Below the pieces are notes generated by a model. The model ran no database searches. It saw only the letters and a program-made list of their open reading frames with translations, and was not told the DNA's origin. A stretch of 64,000 nucleotides of DNA from Microbulbifer pacificus (GTDB lineage Bacteria > Pseudomonadota > Gammaproteobacteria > Pseudomonadales > Cellvibrionaceae): NCBI RefSeq assembly GCF_002959965.1, contig NZ_PREV01000027.1, positions 372,001 through 436,000 of the forward strand, read 5' to 3'. The position numbers and the translations under genes were made by a program. This document shows, piece after piece, positions 10,550 through 19,388 of this stretch (positions within the stretch are counted from its first letter, which is position 1; each line of letters opens with the position of its first letter).

Positions 10550-11029
10550 ATGGAAGCCCACAACCGCTGGTTCATCCTGTTTACCTTTTTCGTTGCCCTG
10601 TTGCTGGCGGTGATGCCGCTGCCGGCCAACTGGCAGTGGTTTCGCCCCTCCTTTTGCGCGTTGCTGGTCATCTTCTGGACTACGCGTATGCCGGAAAATC
10701 TGGGTGTGGGGTTTGCCTGGCTGGTGGGGTTGGTGGAAGACCTGGTCACCGGATCGACACTCGGCGCCCACGCCCTTTCTCTCGGGGTACTCGCCTATTT
10801 CAGCCTGCTCACTTATCGCCGCACCCGTGCCTTCAATCCCGGGCAACAGCTCATGTGGGTGTTTGTGCTGGTGGGGATCAACCAGTTGCTGGGCAACTGG
10901 GTGCATGGTCTAGCGGGCAAGACGGTGCCCGGACTCACGTTCCTGTGGCCGGCACTGACGACGGCACTGTTGTGGCCATTGGTCACACCCTGGCTGGGTG
11001 GTATGGCATCGCGCCTCAGAATCCGTTGA
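10550..11029 (+). CDS. mreD: Rod shape-determining protein MreD
   Basis: MreD, 159 aa, is an integral inner-membrane partner of MreC in the elongation complex. Hydrophobic segments run through FILFTFFVALLLAVMPLP, ALLVIFW, VGFAWLVGLVEDLV and later helices. The block GLVEDLVTGSTLGAHAL is the usual MreD signature (G-x-x-x-D-x-x-x-G-x-x-G). The ATG at 10550 lies 4 bp after the mreC stop. A GTG at 10490 in frame would add residues overlapping mreC and is less likely. Third gene of mreBCD. Confidence 0.9.
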   Translation: MEAHNRWFILFTFFVALLLAVMPLPANWQWFRPSFCALLVIFWTTRMPENLGVGFAWLVGLVEDLVTGSTLGAHALSLGVLAYFSLLTYRRTRAFNPGQQLMWVFVLVGINQLLGNWVHGLAGKTVPGLTFLWPALTTALLWPLVTPWLGGMASRLRIR

Positions 11030-11075
11030 GCGTCTGGCAATTCGCAAATAAATGTTAAGTCGCATCGCAGGTGCG

Positions 11076-11103
11076 GTTATTTTTCGAGCGGGACCGCTAT
11101 AAT
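11076..11103 (+). promoter_or_regulatory. promoter candidate for maf-rng-yhdP
   Basis: A perfect TATAAT at 11098-11103 lies in the mreD-maf gap, with GTTATT (11076-11081) as a poor -35 at 16 bp. It would give a leader of about 45 nt. The -10 is convincing, the -35 weak. Confidence 0.5.
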
Positions 11104-11154
11104 CAGGCCTTCAGCCGAACTCTTAGTCCTAATTCATAACGATAAGTCGAATCC

Positions 11155-11781
11155 GTGCCACAACCAGAACCCACACCGCGCCTGATTCTTGCGTCCGCAT
11201 CACCACGACGGGCGGAGCTGTTGCGGCAGATCGGTGTGCCTTTTGTCGTCGCCGCTACCGCGGTGGAAGAATGCCGCGGTACGGATGAATCCCCGCGGGA
11301 TTACGTGCTGCGCCTGGCGCGCGAGAAGTCCCGCGCCGGTCGCGCGTCGGTGCCGGGTACCGATATATGGTCTCTGGGCGCCGATACCCTCGGTGTTATC
11401 GACGGTCTGGTCCTGGAAAAACCCCGCGATTTCGATGATTTTGTCGGCATGATGGGCCTGATGTCCGGTCGTGAGCACTCGGTGCTCACGGCGTTGTGCC
11501 TGAGTGGCGAGGGCGCGGAGTTCAGTGACGTGGTGGAGACTCGGGTGCGCTTTCGCACACTGGATCGCGCCTTGATGGAAGGTTACTGGAACACCGGTGA
11601 GCCGCGAGACAAGGCGGGTGGTTACGGCATCCAGGGTATGGGTGCGCTGTTGGTGGAGTCCATTCACGGCAGTTACAGCAACGTGGTGGGGCTGCCGCTG
11701 GAAACCCTGGCCGGGCTTCTGGAGCGGGCGGGCATCGCCTATTGGCAGACAGGGATGAAGTTGGGAGTATCCGGCCTGTGA
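11155..11781 (+). CDS. maf: Maf family nucleotide pyrophosphatase
   Basis: Maf/YhdE-type protein of 208 aa, which hydrolyses non-canonical or selected nucleoside triphosphates (dTTP, UTP in the YhdE branch) and has been linked to septum control. The signature LILASASPRRAELLRQIG is followed by YVLRLAREKS, GADTLGVIDG and EKPRDFDDFVGMMGLMSG, then DKAGGYGIQGMGALLVESI and NVVGLPLE. Start GTG at 11155. It overlaps rng by 4 bp (GTGA), and the mreBCD-maf-rng order is the common gammaproteobacterial one. Confidence 0.93.
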   Translation: MPQPEPTPRLILASASPRRAELLRQIGVPFVVAATAVEECRGTDESPRDYVLRLAREKSRAGRASVPGTDIWSLGADTLGVIDGLVLEKPRDFDDFVGMMGLMSGREHSVLTALCLSGEGAEFSDVVETRVRFRTLDRALMEGYWNTGEPRDKAGGYGIQGMGALLVESIHGSYSNVVGLPLETLAGLLERAGIAYWQTGMKLGVSGL

Positions 11782-13265
11782 GTGAAGAATTACTGATCAA
11801 CGTGGCACCGATGGAAACCCGCGTGGCGCTGGTGGAAAACGGTGTGCTGCAGGAGGTCTATCTCGAGCGCACCGCCCGCCGCGGGATCGTTGGTAATATC
11901 TACAAGGGCAAGGTGGTGCGCGTGTTGCCGGGCATGCAGGCGGCGTTTGTGGATATCGGCCTGGAGCGCGCCGGGTTTATCCACGCCTCCGACATCGCGC
12001 CGCTGGATGAAAACGGCATGGAGTCCCGTGAGGGTGACGTGGCGGACATCCGCGCGCTGGTGCGCGAGGGGCAGTCGCTGGTGGTGCAGGTGGTGAAAGA
12101 CCCCATTTCCAGCAAGGGTGCACGCCTCACTACCCATCTCTCGGTGTCTGCCCGTTATCTGGTGTACATGCCCCAGACCCGCCATATCGGTATATCCAAC
12201 CGCATCGAAGACGAGGCCGAGCGCGAGCGTCTGCGTGCACTGGTGGACGTGGCGGCGGCGAAACTGGCGGAAGAGGGCCACAGTGGCGACGGCGGTTTCA
12301 TCCTGCGTACCGTGGCGGAGGGGGTGAGCGAAGAGGAGCTTCTGCGGGATATCCCCTTCCTGTACAAACTGTGGAAGGAGCTGGAACAGCGCATCAAGAC
12401 CGAGAAGGAACCGGCGATCATCTACGAGGATCTGCCGTTGTTCATGCGCGCGCTGCGCGACCTGGCGCGGCCGCACACGGAAAAGATCCGCATCGACTCC
12501 CGCGAGGCCCACGCCCGTGCCGCCAAGTTCACCAGCAAATACGCCCCGGAAATTGCCCCGCGCATTGAGCACTATCCCGGTGAGCGTCCCCTGTTCGACC
12601 TCTACGGTGTGGAAGAGGAAATCCGCAAGGCGTTGCAGAACAAGGTGACGTTGAAATCCGGTGGTTATCTGATCGTCGAACAGACCGAGGCAATGAGTAC
12701 CATCGACGTCAACACCGGTGCCTTCGTCGGTCATCGCACGCTGGAAGAAACCATCTTCAAGACCAACCTCGAGGCGGCCACCGCCATCGCCCGCCAGCTG
12801 CGCCTGCGCAATCTCGGTGGCATCATCATTATCGACTTTATCGACATGCAGGATCCGGAGCACCAGCGTCAGGTGCTGCGCACTCTGGAGAAGGCGCTGG
12901 AGCGGGATCACGCCAAGAGCAGTATCACCGGTGTCTCGGAGCTCGGACTGGTGGAAATGACGCGCAAACGCACCCGCGAGTCCCTCGGCCAGATGCTGTG
13001 CGAGCCATGCAGCGTCTGTTCTGGGCGCGGTACCCTAAAAACGGCCGAGACAGTGTGCTATGAAATCTTCCGGGAGATCATTCGCGAGGCCCGCGCCTAT
13101 GACAGCGACAAGATCATGGTGCTGGCGGGGCAGGTGGTGATCGACCTGCTGTTGGACGAGGAGTCTGCCAATGTGGCGGATCTCGAGGAATTCATCGGTC
13201 GCCCCATCCAGTTTCAGGTGGAGCCCATTTACAACCAGGAGCAGTACGACATTGTTCTGGTGTGA
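11778..13265 (+). CDS. rng: Ribonuclease G
   Basis: RNase G, 495 aa, an endonuclease that matures the 16S rRNA 5' end and cleaves some mRNAs. It has an S1 domain near residues 35-120 (GNIYKGKVVRVLPGMQ, AFVDIGLERAGFIH), catalytic aspartates in STIDVNTGAF and IIIIDFIDMQ, and the zinc-link cysteines in CEPCSVCSGRG. It lacks the long C-terminal scaffold of RNase E, so it is RNase G. The GTG start at 11778 overlaps the maf stop and gives SEELLINVAPMETRVA, in line with the enteric TAELLVNVTPSETRVA. Confidence 0.96.
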   Translation: MSEELLINVAPMETRVALVENGVLQEVYLERTARRGIVGNIYKGKVVRVLPGMQAAFVDIGLERAGFIHASDIAPLDENGMESREGDVADIRALVREGQSLVVQVVKDPISSKGARLTTHLSVSARYLVYMPQTRHIGISNRIEDEAERERLRALVDVAAAKLAEEGHSGDGGFILRTVAEGVSEEELLRDIPFLYKLWKELEQRIKTEKEPAIIYEDLPLFMRALRDLARPHTEKIRIDSREAHARAAKFTSKYAPEIAPRIEHYPGERPLFDLYGVEEEIRKALQNKVTLKSGGYLIVEQTEAMSTIDVNTGAFVGHRTLEETIFKTNLEAATAIARQLRLRNLGGIIIIDFIDMQDPEHQRQVLRTLEKALERDHAKSSITGVSELGLVEMTRKRTRESLGQMLCEPCSVCSGRGTLKTAETVCYEIFREIIREARAYDSDKIMVLAGQVVIDLLLDEESANVADLEEFIGRPIQFQVEPIYNQEQYDIVLV

Positions 13266-13352
13266 GCTTGTGAACGCCGGCCGCCGCAGGCGCCGTCAGC
13301 GTGATCGCGTTCTCGCGGCCATCGCCGGGACCACCTTGGGAGGTGGGGCCTG

Positions 13353-16300
13353 ATGCTGTGGCTGCGCTGGTTCGTCCGCAAGTTCTGGTTGCTGGTGGTC
13401 ACCCTGGTGATCGCGCTGGCGATCCTGGTACAGACCGGACGTATCCTGTCGCCACAGGTGGGCAAATACAGCCCGCAGATCAGCCATTGGCTGTCCGAGC
13501 GCCTCGGCGCGCCGGTGGATCTGGAGCATATCTCCCTGCGCTGGCAGGCACTGGAGGTGGCGCTGCAGATCGACGGTCTCAATATCGGCGCCGACGGGCA
13601 GGTGAAGCTGCGCCGCGGCCTGTTCCATCTCGACCTGCTGTCGAGCCTGTGGAACCGCGAACTGGTGTGGAAAAACCTGGAAGTGGACGGTTTTTCCGCA
13701 CAGTTGCAGCAGCGAGCCGAGGGCGGTTGGCAGGTACAGGGCTTCCCGCTGACGACGACCGCCAGTCCCGGGCAGAACGTGGACAGTGCGGCGGGTGTGC
13801 GGCTCGGCGATCCGGCCCGCATCTTTCAGTTGGGGCCGAAAGTGCTGGTGCGGGATGCGAGCATCGAACTGACCCTGAATGACGGCCAGTCCGCCAATCT
13901 CGACCTGCGGGAAATCCAGCTGGAAAACAGTGGTACCTTCCACCGCCTGGTGGCTCGGGCCTATGTCACTGGCGCCATGGAGAGTCTGCATCGCGGTGAA
14001 GAGAGTTTTCATCTGGTGCTGGAGGGACGTGGAAATCCGCGTCGCAGTGATGAATTTTCCCTGCGCGGATACGCGCAACTGAACGAGCTGCTGGTGGACG
14101 AGGATCTGGTAGGGCTGTTGTACCAGTTGTCGCCGCTGCCGGAAAAACTCTACTGGCCCGGGCGCAAGCTCGCCGGCGGCCGCCTTTGGCTCAGCTCTGA
14201 CGCGAAAAACGGCTACAGCCTGCGCGGCGACCTGAGCCTCGCGCAAGTGACGGAAGACGCCGGCAATAGTCAGGAGGCATTGACGGCGGATGATCGGCCC
14301 CGCGGAGCACTGGAAACCCTGAATGCGTTGTCCAGCAACATCTCCGGGCGCTGGCGCCCCGGCGAGTCCTGGGAGCTGGTGCTGCAACAGCTTGGGCTGA
14401 ACTGGCAGCAGTTGGAAGTGCCGGATGTGAACCTGCAGGCGAGTGGCGACCAACAGGGCAATCTGCAATTGGCGGTGGACCAGATTGAACTGCAGGCCTG
14501 GCATCGGGTGCTGCGGGTACTGGAGCTGATTCCAGAGAAAGCGGAAGAATGGTTGCAGGCACTGGAACCCACCGGCGAACTCATGAACGTGCGCCTGACG
14601 CGCCGCGACGGTGACGTCAGTGTGGCGGCCAATCTCCACGATGTGGCGGCGGGTGCCCATCTGGGTGCGCCTGCGGTGACCGGCGTCAACGGTTACCTGT
14701 CCCTCAATGGCCAGGGCGGTCGCGTGGAACTCGACAGTGGCAGCGGCTTCAGCGCGCACTTCCCCCTGCTGTATGAATCCCCGTTTTCCTTCGGTGCGGC
14801 TCGCGGTACGGTGGCCTGGGATATCGACCGCGCGCACAATACGGTGTCGGTCTACTCCGGCCCTCTGATCCTCGATACGGAGGATCGTGCCGATGCCGGC
14901 GGCAGTGATTCCCACCCTGCTGGCGGCGCCTCTTATCCCGCTGGCGGCGCCTTTCGCGGCCAGTTCCTGCTGCAGATTCCGCTGATCCCCCACAGCCGCC
15001 CCGCGGACTTCACCCTTGCTCTCGGTCTGCGCGATGTCGCGGTGGGCGAGCAGCGCCATCTGGTGCCCGTGGTGGTGAGTGACAGTCTGCGTCAGTGGCT
15101 GGACCAGAGTATTGGCAAACACAACAAGGGCGTGATCCCCAGCGCCGGTTTCCTATACCGCGGCTACAGCTATCGCGAAGGGGAAGACAAGCATCTACTG
15201 GCACTCGGCCAGCACGAGAACCGCCACACGGTGCAGCTGCAGGCCGATATCGCCGGCAGCAGCCTGGAGTACGCCCCCGGCTGGCCGATGGCGGAAAATG
15301 TGGATGGGCATCTCGGAATCAACGACCGCGAGGTCCTGGTAGTGGCACCGCGCGCGCGGCTCTGGCATGTCGACGGTGCCAACGTGGCGGTACGGATATC
15401 GCCAGAAGAGACCGGTTCACGCCTCGACGTGCACGCGGAGCTGGCGGGCCCGGCGGCGGATGGGCTCAAACTGTTGCGGGAATCGCCGCTGCGGGACAAG
15501 TTGGGCAAGGCTTTCGACAGCTGGAAGCTGGACGGAGAAATGCAGGGTACCCTGCGTATTGCCCAACCGCTCGGCGGTGCCGATGTCGCGCCGAGCCAGG
15601 AGATCGAACTGCAGATTGCGGACGCAGAGCTGAGGCTGCAGAACCTGAAACTCGACATCGAACACCTGAACGGCACGGTGCGTTATCACAGTGTCGAGGG
15701 GCTCAAAGGATCGGCTTTCCGCGGGCAGCTCTGGGGGCAGCCACTGAAGGCGTCTATACAGCATCTTGGGCAGGGTGAGGACCGCGACACGCAGGTAGTG
15801 GTGCGCGGTCAGGCGCAGACCGAAAGCGTCGCGCACTGGAGTGGGCGCCCGGAACTGCGGTGGCTCGACGGTGCCCTCGATTACACCGCCCGCATCACCA
15901 TTCCAGCCAGCGCCAAGCAGAAGCCCTACGGTGCGGTTCTGGAGCTGCAGTCGGACCTGGAGCAGGTGGCGGTAAATCTGCCGGCCCCCCTGACCAAGCC
16001 CGCGGGCCAGAAGTCCCGCTTTGTATTGCGGGTACCGATCGGTGACCAGGGTAATCTCTACCATCTGAGTTACGGCGAGCATCTTCAGGGCCAGATCTGG
16101 CAGGTGGATGGTCAGCTGGAGCGGGCCTCCATCGCATTGAATGCGGAAGCAAGGTTGCCCCAGTCACCGGGGATTTCGATTATTGGCGACCTGCCGCTGG
16201 TAGATCTGCAGCCGTGGAAGAAGGCACTTGCGATTTACACCGCGGAAAAGCCCGCGGCTGAAATCGCCGGTGCGGAAAGTGCGCCAGACGCATTGGCGGA

Positions 16301-17702
16301 TACCCGCCGCCTGCCCATCATCCTGGATTTGAGCACAGACCGGCTGCGGATTTCCGATTCCGCCGGGATCGACAACATCCATGTGAGTGGTCGTGGTGTC
16401 GGCGAGGACTGGCAGTTGCAGTTCGAGAGTGAGACCGCCGCCGGCGAGCTTGCCGGTATGCTGCACTCCGACACGCCGCTGCAGGTGAAGCTTTCGCACC
16501 TGCGTTTGCCGGCGATGTCCGGGAGTGAAGCGGCGGATGGGGAGGCGCCTCCGGAGGCGACCACGCCCCCGAGCGACCGCTGGAAAGGCTTTGATTTCGC
16601 CAGCCTGCCGAATGTGGATTTCAGCGCCGACCAGCTGTGGTTGGGAGAAGAGCCCATGGGGCCCTGGTCTTTCCGCCTGCGGCCGTCTGCCGAGCGTCTG
16701 GTGGTGAGTGAAATTCGCGGTGCCATGCGTGGAATCCAGATCGAGGGGCGCGGTGAGGGGGACAATCGCCTCGGTGCCCAGCTGATGTGGATGCGCGATG
16801 AGGAAGGTGGTGAGTCATCCCAGTTTATCGGCCGCCTGCGCGGTGAAAATCTCGGGGATGTGTTGCAGGCCTGGGGCCAGGAGGCGGCGATCGAAAGTCG
16901 CAGTGCGGTATTCGACACCGCACTGCGCTGGAACGGTTCGCCGGCAATGGTGAACCCGAACAGTCTCAACGGCGAAATCCGTATCGATATCCGTAGCGGC
17001 CGCTTCCTGCGCGCCAGCGACAATGCGGGGACGTCGCTGCTGCGATTGCTTTCGCTGTTCAACTTCGATACCTGGGCGCGCCGCCTGCGGCTGGATTTTT
17101 CGGATCTGGTGCAGAGTGGGCTCACCTTCGACCAGGTACATGGCGAGGTCTATTTTGAGGGGGACGGCGAACTGCTGATCGCCGTACCGATCCAGGTGGT
17201 GGGGCCCACCAGCGAGTTGCAGATGGCCGGTCGTGTAAATCTGCAGCGGGAAGACCTGAACCTCACCCTCGTGGCGACGCTGCCGGTGGGCAACAACCTG
17301 GCTTTTGTGGCGGCACTCGCCGGCGGTCTGCCGGCGGCGGCGGGGGTTTACCTGATCAGTAAGGTGTTCAAGAAGCAGGTGGATCGCGTGGCCAGTGTGA
17401 GCTACCGCATCAATGGCGAATGGTCCGATCCGGAAGTGCGTTTCGACCGGCTGTTTGACGACGGTGCGGCGGACCGCGAGGGTGAGAGTGCCGTCGCGGA
17501 GCATCAGCGGGAAAGCGCGGAGCGTCAGAGAAAAAATGTCGAGCGCCAGCGACAGCAGCAGGCCGCGGCAGGTACCGGCGAGCGGGTGACCGAAGATCCG
17601 GGCTCCGCGCACACCGAGAGTGATACCACACCGGCCGTTCCCGCCGCGAAACCACAGCACTGGGGCCCCGCGGGTGTGACGCGCCCCCTGGGCGCCGGTT
17701 AG
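13353..17702 (+). CDS. yhdP: YhdP family AsmA-like protein
   Basis: Very long protein of 1449 aa with one N-terminal transmembrane anchor (WLLVVTLVIALAILV) and a periplasmic beta-rich body, matching YhdP/DUF3971. YhdP is one of the bridge-like AsmA proteins, with TamB and YdbH, thought to carry phospholipid to the outer membrane. Repeated lipid-channel-like strands cover most of the length. The C-terminal AsmA-like domain contains RIDIRSGRFLRA and LLRLLSLFNFDTWARRLRLD. The tail after residue 1370 is Gln/Arg/Glu rich and probably disordered. A 21-bp in-frame duplication gives SHPAGGASYPAGGA near residue 525. It lies 87 bp after rng. The usual following genes nit and tldD are not here. Confidence 0.9.
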   Translation: MLWLRWFVRKFWLLVVTLVIALAILVQTGRILSPQVGKYSPQISHWLSERLGAPVDLEHISLRWQALEVALQIDGLNIGADGQVKLRRGLFHLDLLSSLWNRELVWKNLEVDGFSAQLQQRAEGGWQVQGFPLTTTASPGQNVDSAAGVRLGDPARIFQLGPKVLVRDASIELTLNDGQSANLDLREIQLENSGTFHRLVARAYVTGAMESLHRGEESFHLVLEGRGNPRRSDEFSLRGYAQLNELLVDEDLVGLLYQLSPLPEKLYWPGRKLAGGRLWLSSDAKNGYSLRGDLSLAQVTEDAGNSQEALTADDRPRGALETLNALSSNISGRWRPGESWELVLQQLGLNWQQLEVPDVNLQASGDQQGNLQLAVDQIELQAWHRVLRVLELIPEKAEEWLQALEPTGELMNVRLTRRDGDVSVAANLHDVAAGAHLGAPAVTGVNGYLSLNGQGGRVELDSGSGFSAHFPLLYESPFSFGAARGTVAWDIDRAHNTVSVYSGPLILDTEDRADAGGSDSHPAGGASYPAGGAFRGQFLLQIPLIPHSRPADFTLALGLRDVAVGEQRHLVPVVVSDSLRQWLDQSIGKHNKGVIPSAGFLYRGYSYREGEDKHLLALGQHENRHTVQLQADIAGSSLEYAPGWPMAENVDGHLGINDREVLVVAPRARLWHVDGANVAVRISPEETGSRLDVHAELAGPAADGLKLLRESPLRDKLGKAFDSWKLDGEMQGTLRIAQPLGGADVAPSQEIELQIADAELRLQNLKLDIEHLNGTVRYHSVEGLKGSAFRGQLWGQPLKASIQHLGQGEDRDTQVVVRGQAQTESVAHWSGRPELRWLDGALDYTARITIPASAKQKPYGAVLELQSDLEQVAVNLPAPLTKPAGQKSRFVLRVPIGDQGNLYHLSYGEHLQGQIWQVDGQLERASIALNAEARLPQSPGISIIGDLPLVDLQPWKKALAIYTAEKPAAEIAGAESAPDALADTRRLPIILDLSTDRLRISDSAGIDNIHVSGRGVGEDWQLQFESETAAGELAGMLHSDTPLQVKLSHLRLPAMSGSEAADGEAPPEATTPPSDRWKGFDFASLPNVDFSADQLWLGEEPMGPWSFRLRPSAERLVVSEIRGAMRGIQIEGRGEGDNRLGAQLMWMRDEEGGESSQFIGRLRGENLGDVLQAWGQEAAIESRSAVFDTALRWNGSPAMVNPNSLNGEIRIDIRSGRFLRASDNAGTSLLRLLSLFNFDTWARRLRLDFSDLVQSGLTFDQVHGEVYFEGDGELLIAVPIQVVGPTSELQMAGRVNLQREDLNLTLVATLPVGNNLAFVAALAGGLPAAAGVYLISKVFKKQVDRVASVSYRINGEWSDPEVRFDRLFDDGAADREGESAVAEHQRESAERQRKNVERQRQQQAAAGTGERVTEDPGSAHTESDTTPAVPAAKPQHWGPAGVTRPLGAG

Positions 17703-17798
17703 TGGTTGCAATAACCGAATAATTGTTCGATATTGACGCTTCTCTAAACAAAAATAACGCAAGCAGAATAAAAACACGCTAACAGAGGTGCGTCGCCA

Positions 17799-18638
17799 AT
17801 GACTGAGGTGGTCTCTTTGGCCGGTATTCCCGTTAACCGCTATACGCTGTTCAAACTTTTCAAATACACCGTCTACTGTCTGCTGACGTACAACGTCTAC
17901 GCATTCTTTGTAGAAAATCACGCCGCGGCAAGCACGGTGTTTGCCGATGGCATCAGTTTCGGCAAGATCATCGAAGCCTATAACGACTCCATCGACACCC
18001 TCGCATGGGTACTTCTTCTGGTGGTCTTCGAGCTGGAAACCTGGGTGCTGTCGGATGCCCGGCTGAAGGGCAGTACCAAGTGGCTGCTCAATGGCATTTC
18101 CGCCTTCTGCTACGTGTTTATCACCTATTCGTTCTACGGCTACCTGTCGGAGATGGTGTCGCTCACGCATCTGCTGCCGGTGACCGACAGCGCCTGTGAC
18201 CTGGCGGCGAGCGGCGGCTGGTCGATGGTTCTGGAGCAGGATGATTACACCGCACTGACGGCGGCGAATTGCGGCTCATTGGCGGATGTGCACCTGTTGC
18301 GACTGGCGGACGCACAGATTGTGGGGGACGCGTCGGTATGGCGCGAGATTCAGTGGCTGGCCTGGGTGGATGTGATCAACGCCGGCGCCTGGCTGCTGGT
18401 GGTGGCGATCCTCGCGTTTGACGTATGGCTGCAACTGCGCCACGAACTGTCCGATGCGATCATGCGCTATTCCCAGATCGTGAAGGGCCTGCTGTACTCC
18501 ACCCTGTTGGTATGCGCCATTTACTGGGGCTTTAACGGCAGCTTCCTGGATTTCTGGGACGCCTTCCTGTGGCTGGTGGCCTTCTTCTTTATCGAGATGA
18601 ATCTGTTTGAGTGGCAGGCGGAAACCAGCGCGGAATAA
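17799..18638 (+). CDS. Unrecognised six-helix membrane protein
   Basis: I do not recognise this 279-aa protein. Six hydrophobic segments are visible near residues 15-35 (LFKYTVYCLLTYNVYAFF), 66-84 (LAWVLLLVVFELETWVL), 96-116 (AFCYVFITYSFYGYL), 190-210 (INAGAWLLVVAILAFDVWL), 226-242 and 250-268. A periplasmic-like loop with two Cys (SACDLAAS, AANCGSLAD) separates helices 3 and 4. Acidic residues sit in or near helices (FELETW, FFFIEMNLFEW). It occupies the place after yhdP where nit/tldD usually sit and has its own 96-bp upstream gap. Element C follows its stop by 36 bp. No enzymatic motif seen; function unknown. Confidence 0.7.
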   Translation: MTEVVSLAGIPVNRYTLFKLFKYTVYCLLTYNVYAFFVENHAAASTVFADGISFGKIIEAYNDSIDTLAWVLLLVVFELETWVLSDARLKGSTKWLLNGISAFCYVFITYSFYGYLSEMVSLTHLLPVTDSACDLAASGGWSMVLEQDDYTALTAANCGSLADVHLLRLADAQIVGDASVWREIQWLAWVDVINAGAWLLVVAILAFDVWLQLRHELSDAIMRYSQIVKGLLYSTLLVCAIYWGFNGSFLDFWDAFLWLVAFFFIEMNLFEWQAETSAE

Positions 18639-18673
18639 CCGCACATTGCGTGACTCTAACTCACCCCTGAGGC

Positions 18674-18785
18674 GGTGGCACTGCCGGGGCAGCCTTGCGA
18701 GACACGCCGTGAACCCATCCATGGGGGCTCTTCCGCGAGGTCCCTCTCGCGGAAGGTCTCGCAAGGCTGCCCCGGCAGCGCCACC
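18674..18785 (+). repeat. Nested palindromic element C (type I core)
   Basis: Outer arms 18674-18703 and 18756-18785 pair at 29 of 30 positions. The core (18704-18729) is ACGCCGTGAACCCATCC then ATGGGGGCT. The inner stems are 18730-18739 and 18746-18755 (CTTCCGCGAG and complement), loop GTCCCT. It begins 36 bp after the stop of the membrane-protein gene and lies between convergent genes. Flanked by GGC and TTCGC. Confidence 0.95.
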
Positions 18786-18793
18786 TTCGCTTT

Positions 18794-18820
18794 TGAGATC
18801 GATACTTCGAATCGATCTCA
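18794..18820. terminator. inverted repeat between element C and ppiC
   Basis: TGAGATCGAT (18794-18803) and ATCGATCTCA (18811-18820) make a perfect 10-bp stem with a 7-nt loop. On the minus strand a short A run follows the stem, and no strong T run follows on either strand. It probably ends ppiC transcription, or marks the convergent boundary. Confidence 0.45.
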
Positions 18821-18832
18821 GAAATGTGTCAA

Positions 18833-19114
18833 TCAGTCTTTCCGGCTGGTAACTTCCAGCAGGTGATAACCGAACTGGGTTTTCACCGGGCCATGTACCT
18901 TATTCAACTCATCGTTGAATACCACCTTGTCGAATTCCGGCACCATCTGACCCTGACTGAATTCACCCAGATCACCGCCGCTGCGGCCTGAGGGGCACTT
19001 GGAATATTGCTGGGCGATTTTTCCGAAATCCGCGCCGTCTTCGATCTGCTTTTTCAGATCCTGACACTGGGCTTCGCTTTCTACGAGAATGTGGCGGGCT
19101 GTTGCTTTTGGCAT
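18833..19114 (-). CDS. ppiC: Peptidyl-prolyl cis-trans isomerase (parvulin type)
   Basis: Stand-alone parvulin of 93 aa, the size of E. coli PpiC, catalysing cis-trans prolyl isomerisation in the cytoplasm. Motifs in order: ARHILVESEAQ, GADFGKIAQQYSKCPSG, GGDLGEFSQGQMVPEFDKVVF and VKTQFGYHLLEV. No signal peptide, so it is not a SurA/PrsA-like periplasmic chaperone. It is bracketed by oppositely oriented palindromic elements C and D, at 48 and 109 bp. ATG at 19114. It is transcribed alone. Confidence 0.93.
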   Translation of the reverse strand: MPKATARHILVESEAQCQDLKKQIEDGADFGKIAQQYSKCPSGRSGGDLGEFSQGQMVPEFDKVVFNDELNKVHGPVKTQFGYHLLEVTSRKD

Positions 19115-19222
19115 GGGAAACTCCCTTTTAAATTGAATATCAAAAATGAGGGCAGAAGCTTAGTGGTTGAAGCTTATGTGGGCCAGACAAAAGTTAATTT
19201 AGGTCTATGAACTATTCGCAAA

Positions 19223-19336
19223 GGCGGCGCTACCGGGGTCAGGTTTATGAGACCTTCCGCGAGAGGGACCTCGCGGAAGAGCCCCCATGGATGGGTTCAC
19301 GGCGTGTCTCATAAACCTGACCCCGGTAGCGCCGCC
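19223..19336 (-). repeat. Nested palindromic element D (type I core)
   Basis: Outer arms 19223-19253 and 19306-19336 pair perfectly (31 of 31). The inner stems 19254-19263 and 19270-19279 are identical in sequence to those of element C (CTTCCGCGAG). The core occupies 19280-19305, reading on the minus strand ACGCCGTGAACCCATCC then ATGGGGGCT. It starts 52 bp beyond the ypfJ stop. The outer arm sequence differs from C but is fully self-complementary. Confidence 0.96.
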
Positions 19337-19388
19337 GCCTCTGAATCTGTTCAGTGCTTTCGCAGCACGCTACGAAGAGCTTAAATAA

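Noticed and set aside
13296..15122. 608-codon open frame opposite the 5' part of yhdP
   Set aside because: Antisense to a certain gene; composition is low complexity and His/Gln/Arg rich.
18607..18852. Short open frames containing ARHAVNPSMGAL or MDGFTACL (also at 4395, 18276, 25006, 25300, 63601)
   Set aside because: They are translations of the nested palindrome core and arms, repeated at several intergenic sites; they have no start signal and are not proteins.
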